Both the position numbers and the translations under genes were made by a program. A stretch of 64,000 bases of DNA, from the NCBI GenBank assembly GCA_025769875.1, contig JAGFNK010000215.1, positions 1 through 64,000 on the forward strand. Direction: 5' to 3'. The notes beneath the pieces were generated by a model. It saw nothing but the letters and a program-made list of their open reading frames with translations. It did not search any database and was not told where the DNA came from. Of this stretch, positions 33,001 through 44,166 are shown one piece after another (position 1 is the first letter of the stretch; every line of letters begins with the position of its first letter). The stretch comes from Russula earlei. Its lineage: Eukaryota > Basidiomycota > Agaricomycetes > Russulales > Russulaceae.

Positions 33001-35808
33001 CTATGAGGCGTAGGCACACTTGGCACGCACGTCGCCCTTGCCAGTGTACTTCCTCCGTAGATAACGGGCAACCGACAGAATCAGTTGATTGACGATATGT
33101 GCGTGAGACACCCAAGGCGTGATCAAAATCGAGCCATGTGGAAATGCCCAGCCTACGCACGTTAGATTGCAGAAACACCCAATATTGCGGCTGTCGTTGG
33201 AAGATATCTGTCTACGTTGGTAACAAATGTTGGTCCGTGAGAGAGACTACGCCATCGTGTTCGTCGCATCACATGCACGGCGCACAGGAGCTTGACTGCC
33301 AAACGCGCCTCGTAGAAAGGCCAGTCTAGTCAACAACAGGACTGTCAGGCGCGCATTTAGCGAGCGAGAGGATGGTGTTCTCGACCCCAATCTCATGAGG
33401 ACAATTCTAAGACCTTGCGAAGCTTGAGTTGAGCGTCTTGATAAGGATCCTTTTACGTACTGGGTTATAATAATAAAATAAACAGGGACCTTATAAGGAT
33501 TAAAATCAAGGGCGAAATCACCATGCAAATTGAAATTGAATTGTAAGGCTCTTCTTATATAGGCCACGTCGTGAAGCATTCAAGATACGTAACATTATAA
33601 CTAAGGGTTTTATAATTTCCCAATTTTGTGACAAACCTTAATTTTGTTTTGCCAGGAGAAATTGAAATTGCTGTAGAAGGCTTGACTCCACGTAATAACG
33701 AGAACCAAACTTGCCCCGCCCGTACTCATTTGGTGGCATCCCGGTCATTCACTCGACAACAAAAAAAACTTGGTATACAGCACCGACTTTGTGTTTTTCG
33801 GGTCCATCATATCCTCGGGAATGAAAAAAAATACCCCGTATGGGGGGGCTCTCGACGTTGTGTCGGACCTACAATATTAGCAGAGTCAGGATGCGAACCG
33901 AGCGCGCAAGCGGCCAACTGGGGTTATAACTTGGTCCTGTGACTGTTCGGATGAGAGCACCTGTTTCAAGGAGGGTACAGTACTAGCGTTAATACAGTAT
34001 AGCATGCGAATGTGGAGGGGGCGATTCTCTTACTTGGCTCCGCTTCCACTCATCTTGAAGAATCCCTTGTTGTTTGGGAACGCCTCCCTGTACGCAATCC
34101 TTTGACAGAGGCTCGAGGGCGCGGTGTTAGAATATACTTGGGATGCGCTGGATCCCACCGAGTGTTGGATCGACAGCGATGATGGGAGATATGGACCGCT
34201 ATGGCAGAACGCCAGCCTCCCCGTCATGAATACTCGATCTGCTGATGGTTTTAAAAATTCAGCTCAGGACGTCGACTTCCCTGAAAACCGTCGAGGACCA
34301 TCAACGCGACGCCGTACTTTCCACGAAGTGAGGCGGGTTCCGTCTGGCTTGCAAAGACGATGCCCCGTCCGATTCTCCCCATCGTTCATTGCCGATCTGG
34401 ACCGTGTGTGGTCCTTCCTTGTCTGGGTGGTGGAGTTGACCGTCTGATTGCGTTCGCATGTGCTTGGCATGGTGTGGGACGCTGTCGCTGTTAGTGCAAT
34501 CTTGGACGACCGCTTTCGGCGCACGATGGAAATGGCCTTGCGCTCCGTCCTCAATGAGCTTGTTCATGATTCGGTGCGTTGAAGCTCGTCCAGTACTCCG
34601 CTTTCCTCTAATCTCTTGCAAGAGCATTCACCATGGAACTACCGTGGTGATGGTGGCGGCAAGCGTGATGGCCTGTATTCGACAGGGTTTCCCGTGGCGA
34701 TGGGGCCTGATGGCGCTGATAGCGGTCGGTGGCGGATGTACGTATCGGCCGGTCAGAGTATCGGCGATGCGCAGCCTATCTTGTTTCATACTGCGATGGC
34801 GTTGGTAGACGTCTGTTCGTCACCGTGGGTCAGAAGTTGAGCGAGAAGGTGACGGATGCAGAGGAACTCGAAAGCAGACGGGTTTGGGGATAACGTCGAT
34901 GGCGACTGTTCCAGCGCGGCAAGGACAGATCGCTCGATACGGAATCTTGTCTTCCCTACGTTCGCTCGTCCGTGTTTTTGCGACATGGACACGAAGGGGA
35001 TCCTGAAAGCTGCATGGGCCATCCCAGGGTGTCACATCGACGAATCGCTCTGTCGGTATCAGTCTTCAGTGCGCACAACTTGGAGTGAGATCGTACGCGA
35101 GCCACATGGTGAAGATAATTGACGTGTTGGTCTATACTCCTACGGGGGCTCGCGCTTAATCTCGACAAAGTTCTAAACTGACCGTTGCGATGTCTTGACG
35201 ACGGTCCGCGCATGTACCTGATAGAAAAACGTCGTTGAACTCAGTAATGAAATGGGGTTGCCTTGAAATACACTCCCTCGCCTCGTCTGTGCAGAGCCGA
35301 CATTGTCAACTGACGTTAGAGGGATGGGAGTGGAGTGGTCGTCAGTTCCACGCCAGCCCTCGCGACAGGGGAGCGCGAGTGGCGCAGGAACGACGACTTG
35401 CGGAGGAAGGTACAGATGGCAAAAATCCAGCCCTGTGGAGTAAGTACTGCTTATCTGCAAGGGAGTTAAATGAAATGAACTGGGACTCGGAAGCATCTTG
35501 TCTTTCTTGCGCTCGGCTCGGATACATTCTGCGTAGGCCTAGGTCGCACGCCGTTCTATTTGTCATGGCCTCGATGCGACTGATATCGTACGACCACATT
35601 CTGGCACATTTGCACACTGCTTCTGCCATCTTCCTCGCGGTGCCACAAGTCCGTACTTAGTTCAGCGTGAGCCTTGTTATCCTTGGGTTCACAGTGCGGC
35701 AACTGTATTATACTGCGATCGGATTGACTTCCAAGCAAGTCTTGCTTGGAAGTATCGTCTGTTGTTGTTAGTGACCATTTGATCGCTGTCGCATCGATGC
35801 TCCATGAT
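33001..35808. other. gene-poor stretch between two M24B copies, with an AT-rich patch
   Basis: Open frames exist on both strands but none carries a motif I can name; the minus frame 34,786-35,022 (SAFEFLCIRHLLAQLLTHG) is the most protein-like. An AT-rich patch at about 33,400-33,680 differs from its surroundings and may be a small insertion. Near 33,880-33,940 there is a tRNA-like TTCGCATCC/CCAGTTGG pairing on the minus strand, but the spacing is wrong for a tRNA. A M24-derived origin for part of the stretch is possible. Confidence 0.4.
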
Positions 35809-37709
35809 TCACGTTGTAATCAGTTGATTCACACCATCCATGGATGGCTTTGGGGTCCTCCAAACTCCTGCAGTAAGATGGACAGGATTCCCGCCATGGC
35901 CTACGTAGAAACAATCCTCGAAACGTACACAAACCTGTGCGGATAGTATCAATGAGGATTTAGAGCCCCAAGGCACATCGGAGGTTTACCTCTCCCTCGA
36001 TGTAGATCCCCGGCTCGTTAGAGAACGTGTGTCCGATTTTAATGATGTCATTTGAGCCGCCTCGCAGATATGGCGATTCATGGCCTTCGAGACCGATGCC
36101 TATAAATAGGGGCCCTATCAGGCCGCACAGCCGTAGCAGAGAAAGCGAAAAGCAGACCATCACCGAGGCGATGAGTGAAGTACTGGGTGAGGCTACGGCG
36201 ATTCAAAAAGTCGTGCGCAGCCTCGTCCACGGCGAACGTGAGGGTGGCAGCATGCGCAGCAGTGATAGCCAATGCCTGGGCCTCATGGACTTGATTCCAG
36301 AGGGTGATAGGATGCTTCTTTGGGGTGGAGTCGTTCGAATAGAAAGACTGACGATGGCAACGCATCAATGTCAGCGGGAAGGTTTAGGGCTGCGGATAAA
36401 TCCTGTGGTGAAAAGGGAGATAAGAGATATGAAACGCGAAACAGGGCGTACGTACCCTGGTTACGTCGCTCTGGTACCCGTGTAGAGAACCACGAGGACA
36501 AGGTCGTTAGGCTCCAAGACGCGATCCTTGCCAGAGCCGTGCCATGCCGCGTTTTCTGCGGGCAGGAGCGGAAGAACAGGAAACGCGGCACAAGTGGAGC
36601 GAGAGGTTCAGTGTCGGGCGCGATGCCTTGAGAAAGAACGAAAGAAATTGCATGGATAAAAATGACGTACCGTCGAACAGCACGAGGCCATCACCATTTT
36701 TCAGCCCTGCATCGGCCAATGCGTGTTGCAATAGTCGCCGAGATTCGGATTCATGGATGCCAACGTGAAACTGCCGGCGTAGGGCGCGTATGTTGAGGAC
36801 GGTGACCTGCCATGGTCGAACGATAGGTAAGCGTCATTCTAGGCGAAAGCGACCATTTAGAGACGGGTCATGGGAAAGCACATCACGCAGCGCCTCTTTC
36901 GAGCGCTCTGGATCAAAGCATCTCGGTTTCGCAAGCCAAAAAAGCCAGCTCCAAGGCGGATATACGCCTCCGCTGCGAGGGAGGAGGGAGCATACCTCGT
37001 TGGCACATATGAGAACCTCCAATTCTTCCCTAGACTTGCGCTCGCGAAGCCGGCGTATCTCTGACGGTGCATTGACGACGCGAGTACGACCACAATAAAA
37101 AATGGCGCACGCCGCCGTCGACAAAGACCGTGTCGCTCGCAGCCCCGCGCGAGTTCGGATCCGTGTCGGCGTCCGTACGTGGTACCACGGACAGCGCGGT
37201 CTCGTACGGGTCCGCGTCATCGGCCCACGTGATGTACGAGACCCCATGCGCGGGGGAAGCGGGGACGGGCAACGAGCGGGCGAGCGTGGCCTCAAATTCG
37301 GGCGTGAGCACCGTGATGCAGGCCGCGGTCGCAGAGGCGTCCCCACCCTCGTCTTGCGGCGCGAGGAAGAGGAGGAAGGGACGCCCGGAGAGGGGCCACG
37401 CGCTGGCAGAGACGTTCGCAAAGTAGGCGGGGCTCGCGCCCGGCTCGGCGATATACGCGGATGCGTTGTGCGCGTGCAATGCCGTCGCTAGCGTTGGATG
37501 AAGGAAGACTCGGCGATGGGCTTTACGTGGGCACAGTGGGCACACGGATGCTCAAAGCCGGAGGTGTCGACGGAGCGGGAGAGGTCAGACCGAAGCTCAG
37601 AGTCAGCGCGATGGGAAGATGAGGCAGGATGGTGCAGTCCGCCTAGAGCGGCAAGTATGACAAGACAACTCATTCGTTTAAACGTCCGGATCTTTGTCGA
37701 TAACGTCAC
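35809..37709 (-). pseudogene. M24B metallopeptidase (Xaa-Pro peptidase-like) with disabling lesions
   Basis: The order of motifs is that of a full-length M24B enzyme. It has an N-terminal hydrophobic anchor (MSCLVILAALGGLHH), then ASAYIAEPGASPAYFANVSA, TVFVDGGVRHF, SEIRRLRERKSREELEVL, GKDRVLEPNDLVLV, GSLHGYQSDVTR, then HRLG..GIGLEGHESPYLRGG, HTFSNEPGIYIEGE and VRFEDCFYV. The stop is TGA at 35,809-35,811. Three frame breaks are not explained by introns: near 37,495, near 37,090, and near 36,492, where about 10 bases including the first metal-binding Asp codon are missing. The metal-ligand His of the GHGIG motif reads Asp at the best splice junction, HRLG-D-GIG. The gene is therefore probably dead but only recently. 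Confidence 0.75.
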
Positions 37710-38792
37710 GCGTACTCACTGAGACGAATTTGGAGACGCGACGAGGAGGGTGCCTGTTGTCGGCAAACCCTGGAAATAAGCAGAACGGGCGATTGACCGT
37801 TCTTAAAAATCATCGACAGGAGTTGGCCGAATAGGTGAGATGAATGGCCCGGGTTGGGCTGATGGGAAAGAGGCTGTGATGGTAACTTGAACATTGATAA
37901 CGAAGGAACCGGGAGATGGATACCGGCCGTGTGGTCTCTGACTCACTAGTCAAAGTTCAGAGAAAAAGCTGAACGCCTCGTTCATTCGTTCGATTCAAGA
38001 AGTGTGTCTGGACCAGAGCTTTACTCAGAACTGAAGACATCAGATGGGACATGCTGTCGAACGACACACGTGTTCCGACTCCACAACCACGCCCCTGCTT
38101 TATAATCGGGCTGATGTTCGACCGCGATCGCCAGTGATTGACGGGTGTCATGTTGGGAGACCGGCGTGCTTCTTGGCGTAGAAGTACAGCCGCTACGGGC
38201 TACCATGCGTATAGAATTTCCTCTAGGCGACAACTCGCTCATTTCATTTGTTGTGAAGCTGATGGACTCAGGTCCCTGATCACAAGGGCAGTAGCGGACA
38301 CGTCCATTCATGCCAGCAGGCGACGGAGCCGGATATATTTGTTCGTGGCACGAAATTGCGTCTTCCTGAACCCGCCTGTGGCGTCCGCATCAGTGGACAG
38401 CAATCACAGGGCGCTTCGCGACTCGCGGAGAAAGGAGGGCGAACAGGAACATGGCTAAGCGGCGTGCAACGAAAGCGCTCAATATATAAAACTGAGGGGT
38501 GTCACCAAATGGGTATTGAGACAGGGTCGTCAGCCATTCATGGGCCTCGGCGGAGGGAAGGTGCCATTGTGATTCTATTAATAAACAGGTTTAATGAATG
38601 CATGTGTTGGATGTATGTATGTATGTATGTTGTATGTGGGTGCAATGTGTTGTCTGTGACCAACGGGACATGAGCGTTCGTCGCGTGAGAGTGCGGAACA
38701 GTCGGACGACTTACGACGAGTGAAAGAAGAAAAGTTCAAACGTTCAAAGGTGGTGTGCTACAACAAGGAGGCGTCCAGCGGCGCACGGCCGG
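37710..38792. other. spacer without recognised gene; ATGT microsatellite
   Basis: This is the upstream region of the M24B gene and beyond. Open frames are short and without motifs. The tetranucleotide run ATGTATGTATGTATGTATGT is at 38,611-38,630. Confidence 0.45.
38611..38630. repeat. (ATGT)5 microsatellite
   Basis: Five perfect ATGT units, with a degenerate TGTATGTG extension to the right. Confidence 0.9.
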
Positions 38793-39485
38793 TCACTCTG
38801 AAGGACGGCGCTGAGTTCTGGGGCCATTCAGGCCGCGGAAGACAGTGGCCGTTGCGCGTCGTTTTGAAACCAAAGAGGTGGAAGGAGGGTCGTCCTGGCC
38901 ATCTCGTGCGCGCTTTCGCTTCGAGCTGGATCGCGTGTAGGGCGGGCGTGAGAGGTCCTCATCGGGATCGGGAAGCTCAAAGCTGTCAAGGAAGGCGGGG
39001 GGTCGATATGGAAGGGGTTTGGGTGCCAATAATGGTGCATTGCACACCACATGGAGGAACTCCGGCGCAGATGTAAGTGGCGCAGCCGTTGACATCGGCG
39101 ATCCGGAATCCGAGGGGGAAATGGTCGATGCTGAGAAGAGGCCGAGTGAATACAGGGAGGCAGGCCAGGATCGACCACACCTACGTTCAAGCATCGGCAC
39201 GGGCACAGGGATGGGGAGCGCGGGGAGCGCAGAAAGTGCGGACGCCGCCTGGGGGCGTAGGGCGTGCGCCCTGGTGCGAGAAGGATGGGGGCGTGGAGGC
39301 TTGGATGTGGACGGACTGGCGGCAGAGTGTTCCAGGTGGGGATACGGCCGTCGGCGGGAGGGATGAGAAGTATAGGCGAACCAGGAGGGGTCTGGCTTGG
39401 GAAAGGTGGGGAGGTCGGGCCAGGAGGGAGCCCATTGGTCAGGGAAGGGAAAGGGGAGCGGGAGGGAAGAGTGCAACTGCATCAT
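38793..39485 (-). CDS. uncharacterised Pro/Ser-rich protein
   Basis: A single 230-codon open frame starts MMQLHSSLPLPFPFPDQW and stops at 38,793. It is rich in Pro, Ser and Arg and ends with a basic stretch (SSSKRKRARDGQDDPP, then VSKRRATATVFRGLNG) that could be a nuclear localisation signal. FLDSFELPDPDEDLSRPPY is an acidic patch before it. There is no catalytic domain or membrane segment. An open frame this long in GC-rich DNA can be chance, but the basic C-terminal signal and acidic patch look selected. A further intron cannot be excluded. Confidence 0.5.
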   Translation of the reverse strand: MMQLHSSLPLPFPFPDQWAPSWPDLPTFPKPDPSWFAYTSHPSRRRPYPHLEHSAASPSTSKPPRPHPSRTRAHALRPQAASALSALPALPIPVPVPMLERRCGRSWPASLYSLGLFSASTISPSDSGSPMSTAAPLTSAPEFLHVVCNAPLLAPKPLPYRPPAFLDSFELPDPDEDLSRPPYTRSSSKRKRARDGQDDPPSTSLVSKRRATATVFRGLNGPRTQRRPSE

Positions 39486-39661
39486 GGGGAGTGAGAGGGA
39501 AGAGAGAAAGGAATACGGTGTGGAGAAGGGACGGGTATAAGAGGGGCGGCATATTATGATATGGATGGTAGGGAAACGGAGGGGCGGTGTGAAATCTATC
39601 TACGAAGAATGACAGCGTTGAGTGAGGAGACACTCTCTGAGGGGTTTCCCCGACAGTCGAC

Positions 39662-39988
39662 TTGTTTCATGAATTGAAATACACTCGAGATCTTCCGATT
39701 CAGATTCGCGGCCGGCCGTCTTCGGGTCCAACTCCACCCATCATCCCCCTCTCCTCCTCCCGTAAGACAGACCAGACCGGTCGCTCTCAATACCTCATCT
39801 CGGTTCGCAACGTGCGCTCTTCACAACCGTCTACTGCATCACAAAAGGCCCTGGCTGATGATCTACTTGGCGACCTATCCGACCCTAAATCAACAGAGTC
39901 AAGTCTCATCACTAGATCAAAACATCTCGTGCTTGCCGGGATACGGAAACACGCCGTCTTGGACTGGCTAGTCCGTCGCGGATTCTGA
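39662..39988 (+). CDS. possible small protein (108 aa), unknown
   Basis: The frame MFHELKYTRDLPIQIRG to LDWLVRRGF is intact and includes STASQKALADDLLGDLSD, which looks helical. The opposite strand also has a 118-codon frame here, so coding is uncertain. No family was recognised. Confidence 0.3.
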   Translation: MFHELKYTRDLPIQIRGRPSSGPTPPIIPLSSSRKTDQTGRSQYLISVRNVRSSQPSTASQKALADDLLGDLSDPKSTESSLITRSKHLVLAGIRKHAVLDWLVRRGF

Positions 39989-41602
39989 CACGACAAAGAC
40001 CGCCCATTACTTGATATATTATCCCCTTTGACACAATAGAATGCACGCGAACATATGTACCCATCTGCGCCGTTCCACGCCGCACCGCAGTCCTCCAGCC
40101 CGAGCGCTCGATTGCCATTCGAATTCGTTTCTCGCCTGGTCACTATTCATGACAACAACAGGCAGCCATGATGCACCCATCCTGATCGTCAGGGTACCTG
40201 CCCCCTTTCTGCGCCCCGCTTTCCTTCTATTGTCAAGGGGCTCGTTTTGATTATCATCATGCATTCTCTATGCAAGTGAGGCAAGTCATCTCGTGCCACC
40301 GGCGCAAAATAATTCCTCCCATGGGACAATGCGCTGTTTTATCGCTCTCCAAAAACGTTGCTGCGCCCGAAACCTGAGTCAAAACCTTCCCCTATTTTCT
40401 CTCCCACCCCCCCTGAGCCTTTGACGGCCATTACGAGAATGTCGGTGTCAGCTTGTCCGGTTTACCCCTACAAGTCGGTTTCCAGCTGTAATCATCGCCG
40501 GTCGGCCAGGTCACTCGGGATCGAAAAAATGCAATCATTTGGCAGCACCACCGCGAGTGATCGTACTCGGGGCATGTGCCATCTCACGCCCCCTGACACG
40601 CCAGCAGAAGCGAGATGCCCAAATCCAATTCGGTATCAGTGTCATGCGGACTTGGCACCTCATCATGCCATCTAAAAGTTCGCGTATGAGCCACACGTGC
40701 CAAAGTGTGTGTGTGCAAGGCACAACATCCGGTTGCTGTAGTTGCACCGCTAGTTGTGATCTCTCCCGTCCCTCGTGGATATCTCGGCCGTCAATGTCAT
40801 GCCACCAGCCTATTGATTTATGACTATGGGGATCACTAGAAATTTTCCCGTGAGAAAGGGTGTGCCAGCTGGACTTGTCGTTAATTTGACCCGATGAGGT
40901 ATCCGCAGAGCAGATAACGCGCGGAGGCGATACGCCCTGACATCTTTCGAGAATCGAATCCAACGAACGACGTGTCCAATTTGAGCCCCCTTTATCAACC
41001 GCCCCACACATTGTTGCGCGTCTTGTACTCGGGGAAAAACAAATCCAGGGGCACCGCACTGCGGGACACAGCACCCGGAACCGGAAACTCAAGCGGCGGA
41101 CTACCGTAAGGAGAACGGCGAAGGGGAAAAAGGGCTCCTTGGAGGTCGCCCGTCCGGAAGCCTCCTTGTAAAAGTTCGCTACGCCTGGTTTCGAAAGAAG
41201 AGGCTGCCGTCAAAAGGAGAGTTTGAACTCAGAGATTATCCTTTCATATATAAAACCGCAGGCCTCATGTGTGAAACGGCAGTCGGTGCCAACTTTCTGT
41301 TATGTGAAGATGCTCCACGCGGCTGATATCTCCTTCCTTGCTTTTGTCTCATCCGCAGTGCGCCGCGGCGGTTGGGTTTGTTCTGCGCCTGCCTGCGGAG
41401 ACCCCAACGCCCACGGCCCATGCAAGGAAGGATTCGCAGGATCGCAGTCAGGGGAACGCCACAACCGGCTTGATCGGTCCGCATGGTCACAGGCACCCGG
41501 CCAAAAATAAAATAAAATAAAGGATTGCATGATTTGAAAAAAGAAAAAAAAAAAAAAGAGGAAAGCAAGTCAAGTCACATCTCATCCCTCGAACTGCTCG
41601 CG
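39989..41602. other. spacer without convincing gene; pdx1 promoter at its right end
   Basis: The minus frame 40,535-41,092 (185 codons) has no motif and an irregular composition, so I leave it out. An AAAATAAAATAAAATAAA tract at about 41,504-41,521 and a poly-A patch (41,538-41,560) lie close to the pdx1 start. Confidence 0.4.
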
Positions 41603-43358
41603 ATGTCCTCGCCACAGCCACAAATAGTCCAGGGCGTAGGAAGCGCCGCTGGATCAACCGTATGTGCACCGACACGCGTAAAGGATGCGGGAAACAGCAA
41701 CTTGGGCACATTTGGGGTGTGTGTCCCCTTCCTCACTCGTCGCCTTCTCCTTACATAGGCGCCTCGCTGGCAATTGAATTCTGTGACTCAATTCATGTGT
41801 CCGCGATCTGCAGGTCAAGTCTGGCCTTGCCCAGATGCTAAAGGTGCGCATGTCTCGCCCTTCGACTCGCCCTAGCGTTCCTCGTTTTGACGTCTTATGA
41901 ACCTCGAGAAGGGTGGCGTCATCATGGACGTCGTCAACGCAGAACAGGTGCGCGTGCCCTATGGTCAAATGCAACCTTCGGTGATACTTATCAATGTCTG
42001 TCCGCGCGATGCCGTTTTCGTCCTCGCAAAGGCGCGCATCGCTGAGGAAGCTGGCGCGTGTGCCGTCATGGCACTGGAACGTGTGCCTGCGGATATTCGT
42101 GCTGCAGGCGGTGTTGCGCGTATGGCAAGTGCGAGGCTCTTTCGACGTGCATCCTCGTGCTAGAACCTATTCTTTTTGGTCCTTTGGCTTTTAGAGCGAC
42201 CCTCTCATGATCAAGGAGATCGTCGAAGCCGTTTCTATTCCCGTCATGGCTAAAGTGCGGATCGGTCATTTCGTCGAAGCTCAGGTTAGCGACTTGACTA
42301 CACACACATTTTTTTTACCACTCTTCGGGGTAAATCAAAAGCGCCACTCATAAAAACGTGTTCCGGGTCGCCCCCTTCGTAGATATTACAAAGCATCGGC
42401 ATTGACTACATCGACGAGTCAGAAGTGCTGACTCCCGCGGACGAGGAACACCACATCACCAAGCACACGTTCAAGGTGCCCTTCGTTTGCGGTGCGCGCA
42501 ACCTCGGCGAGGCTCTTCGACGCATATCCGAGGGCGCGGCCTTCATCCGCACCAAGGGGGAAGCGGGAACCGGAAATGTCGTCGAGGCGGTACGCCACCA
42601 GCGTGCTGTCGGAAGCGAGATACGCAAGGCGAGCGTAATGACGGACGATGAGCTGTATGCGTACGCCAAGGAAATCCAGGCACCGTTCCACCTGCTCAAA
42701 GAGACGGCGCGCTTGAAGCGGCTGCCCGTTGTCAATTTTGCTGCCGGGGGAATCGCCACGCCAGGTCTGCAGTTTTTGATGCGATATCTCGCGCCAACGC
42801 GGTCTTACTGTCACCGAATACAGCCGACGCAGCGTTGATGATGCAGTTGGGCTGCGATGGAGGTCGGCAATGTCTTCCATCCTATGGTTTCAACGTAATT
42901 GATCGGTTTGCGATTCCTTGATATTTTCAGTATTCGTAGGTTCGGGAATCTTCAAGGTGCTTTCCCACTAAGCGTTCATTTCATCCAACCCTATTGATAT
43001 ATTTCGCTTCGCTACAGTCCGGGGATCCCGCTAAGCGCGCTCGCGCTATCGTGCAAGCTGTGAGCGCGTAGCCAAGTACCGCCTTTCATCACTGAAAACG
43101 CGATCCTCCAGGTCACACATTACAACAACGCGAAGATTCTTGCGGAGGTACGGGCTCGATTTGAAATTCGCTCCCTTGATTTGCAGCCCTGAACCGGAAC
43201 GAACGTGAAACAGGTCTCGGAGAACCTCGGCGCGCCAATGGTCGGCTTGTCGATGTAGGTGGTTTCGAGTTGTGTGCTTTGTGACGCCGGTCTGAACAAC
43301 GGAAACTTTAAGCGACGCGAACCTCGAAGGAGGGCGACTGGCTGCGCGTGGATGGTAA
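41603..43358 (+). CDS. pdx1: pyridoxal 5'-phosphate synthase, Pdx1/Snz subunit
   Basis: The ATG at 41,603 begins [19 protein letters not shown]. Exons then give [62 protein letters not shown] (with the Schiff-base Lys of the PVMAKxRIGH motif), [37 protein letters not shown] (second active-site Lys), [28 protein letters not shown] and [15 protein letters not shown]. The last exon gives the family end, LAARGW, with TAA at 43,356-43,358. Pdx1 builds the PLP ring from ribose 5-phosphate, glyceraldehyde 3-phosphate and ammonia supplied by Pdx2/Sno. About 11 introns are needed. No Pdx2 gene is seen in this window. All catalytic residues are present. Confidence 0.95.
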
Positions 43359-43847
43359 GGCGACGGGCAAGGGATAAGATAGACCGCGGAAGAGATTTAT
43401 TCGTCACTGTAGCAGTACAAAGGGGATGTGGAAAAGTCTGCGTGTACGACCTACGACGTTTCACTTGACGTGAAGAGGAAAATAAAACAACATGATGTCA
43501 CCGTCAGGGGGTGGAGACAGACCCACACGATGTCCAACGGCAACGACAACGACAACACAAAGGAGCAACTTAAACAGTTCATTTCCGTTCGCCTTCTTTT
43601 CTTCTATTGTCAGTTCATCTTGACCCCCTTAACAAGCAGTGGAGCCCCAATGCTTTATACACCTTTGACGTGACGTGTCCCAATCAGAAATTTGCAGGCA
43701 GGGCAAGGGCAAGGGCAAGGAGTGCATAATCGTGCGTCCCTTTCCGCGTTTGCCCTATCAACCAACCGATTGACAACCCCCCCCCAAAAAAAACAGCTTC
43801 AGATGACCTCAAGAGAGAGTTGTTTACGGCAATGCAGGTCCGTGGGT
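43359..43847. other. spacer downstream of pdx1
   Basis: No gene recognised. A GGGCAAGGGCAAGGGCAAGG repeat is at about 43,697-43,716, and short C-run and A-run tracts lie near 43,779-43,793. Confidence 0.4.
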
Positions 43848-44096
43848 TCATCCCTTGACTTTTGCTGCTCGTCCTTTCGCCGCGGCTACCCCTTGTGTGA
43901 CTTGCGGGCTGGCCCCTTCCTCTGGATTCTTGACGTTGGCGTTTGTGTTGATGGCGCGATCGATCGTGAAGGAGAACGGCTTCTTCTGCGCGTTACCCAA
44001 TGGATCCGAGTCGCACACACATAGAGTGCAAGCCGGTCCCCAAAGCGTGAACTCATCCACCACCGTATGTTTCATCCAACGATCGCTCCCATCCAA
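43848..44096 (-). CDS. possible short protein or last exon of the RS-rich gene
   Basis: The frame VVDEFTLWGPACTLCVCDSD to QGVAAAKGRAAKVKG is protein-like, with a basic Ala/Lys end and a stop at 43,848. It lies just downstream of the RS-rich gene on the same strand. It could be its own small gene starting at 44,096 (MDGSDRW) or a terminal exon of that gene; I could not find a phase-consistent junction. No family was recognised. Confidence 0.3.
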   Translation of the reverse strand: MDGSDRWMKHTVVDEFTLWGPACTLCVCDSDPLGNAQKKPFSFTIDRAINTNANVKNPEEGASPQVTQGVAAAKGRAAKVKG

Positions 44097-44166
44097 CGAG
44101 GTTGCTTCCTATACTCCAAGTTCTCTCATTGTCGTAACGGAATAGAAATGAAAAATGGTCGTCTGT

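Noticed and set aside
33880..33945. tRNA-like sequence on the minus strand (GTTCGCATCC, CCAGTTGG)
   Set aside because: The anticodon arm and proper spacing between D-arm and T-arm are missing, so it cannot fold as a tRNA.
40535..41092. 185-codon minus-strand open frame
   Set aside because: No motif, composition like random GC-rich DNA, and competing frames on the other strand.
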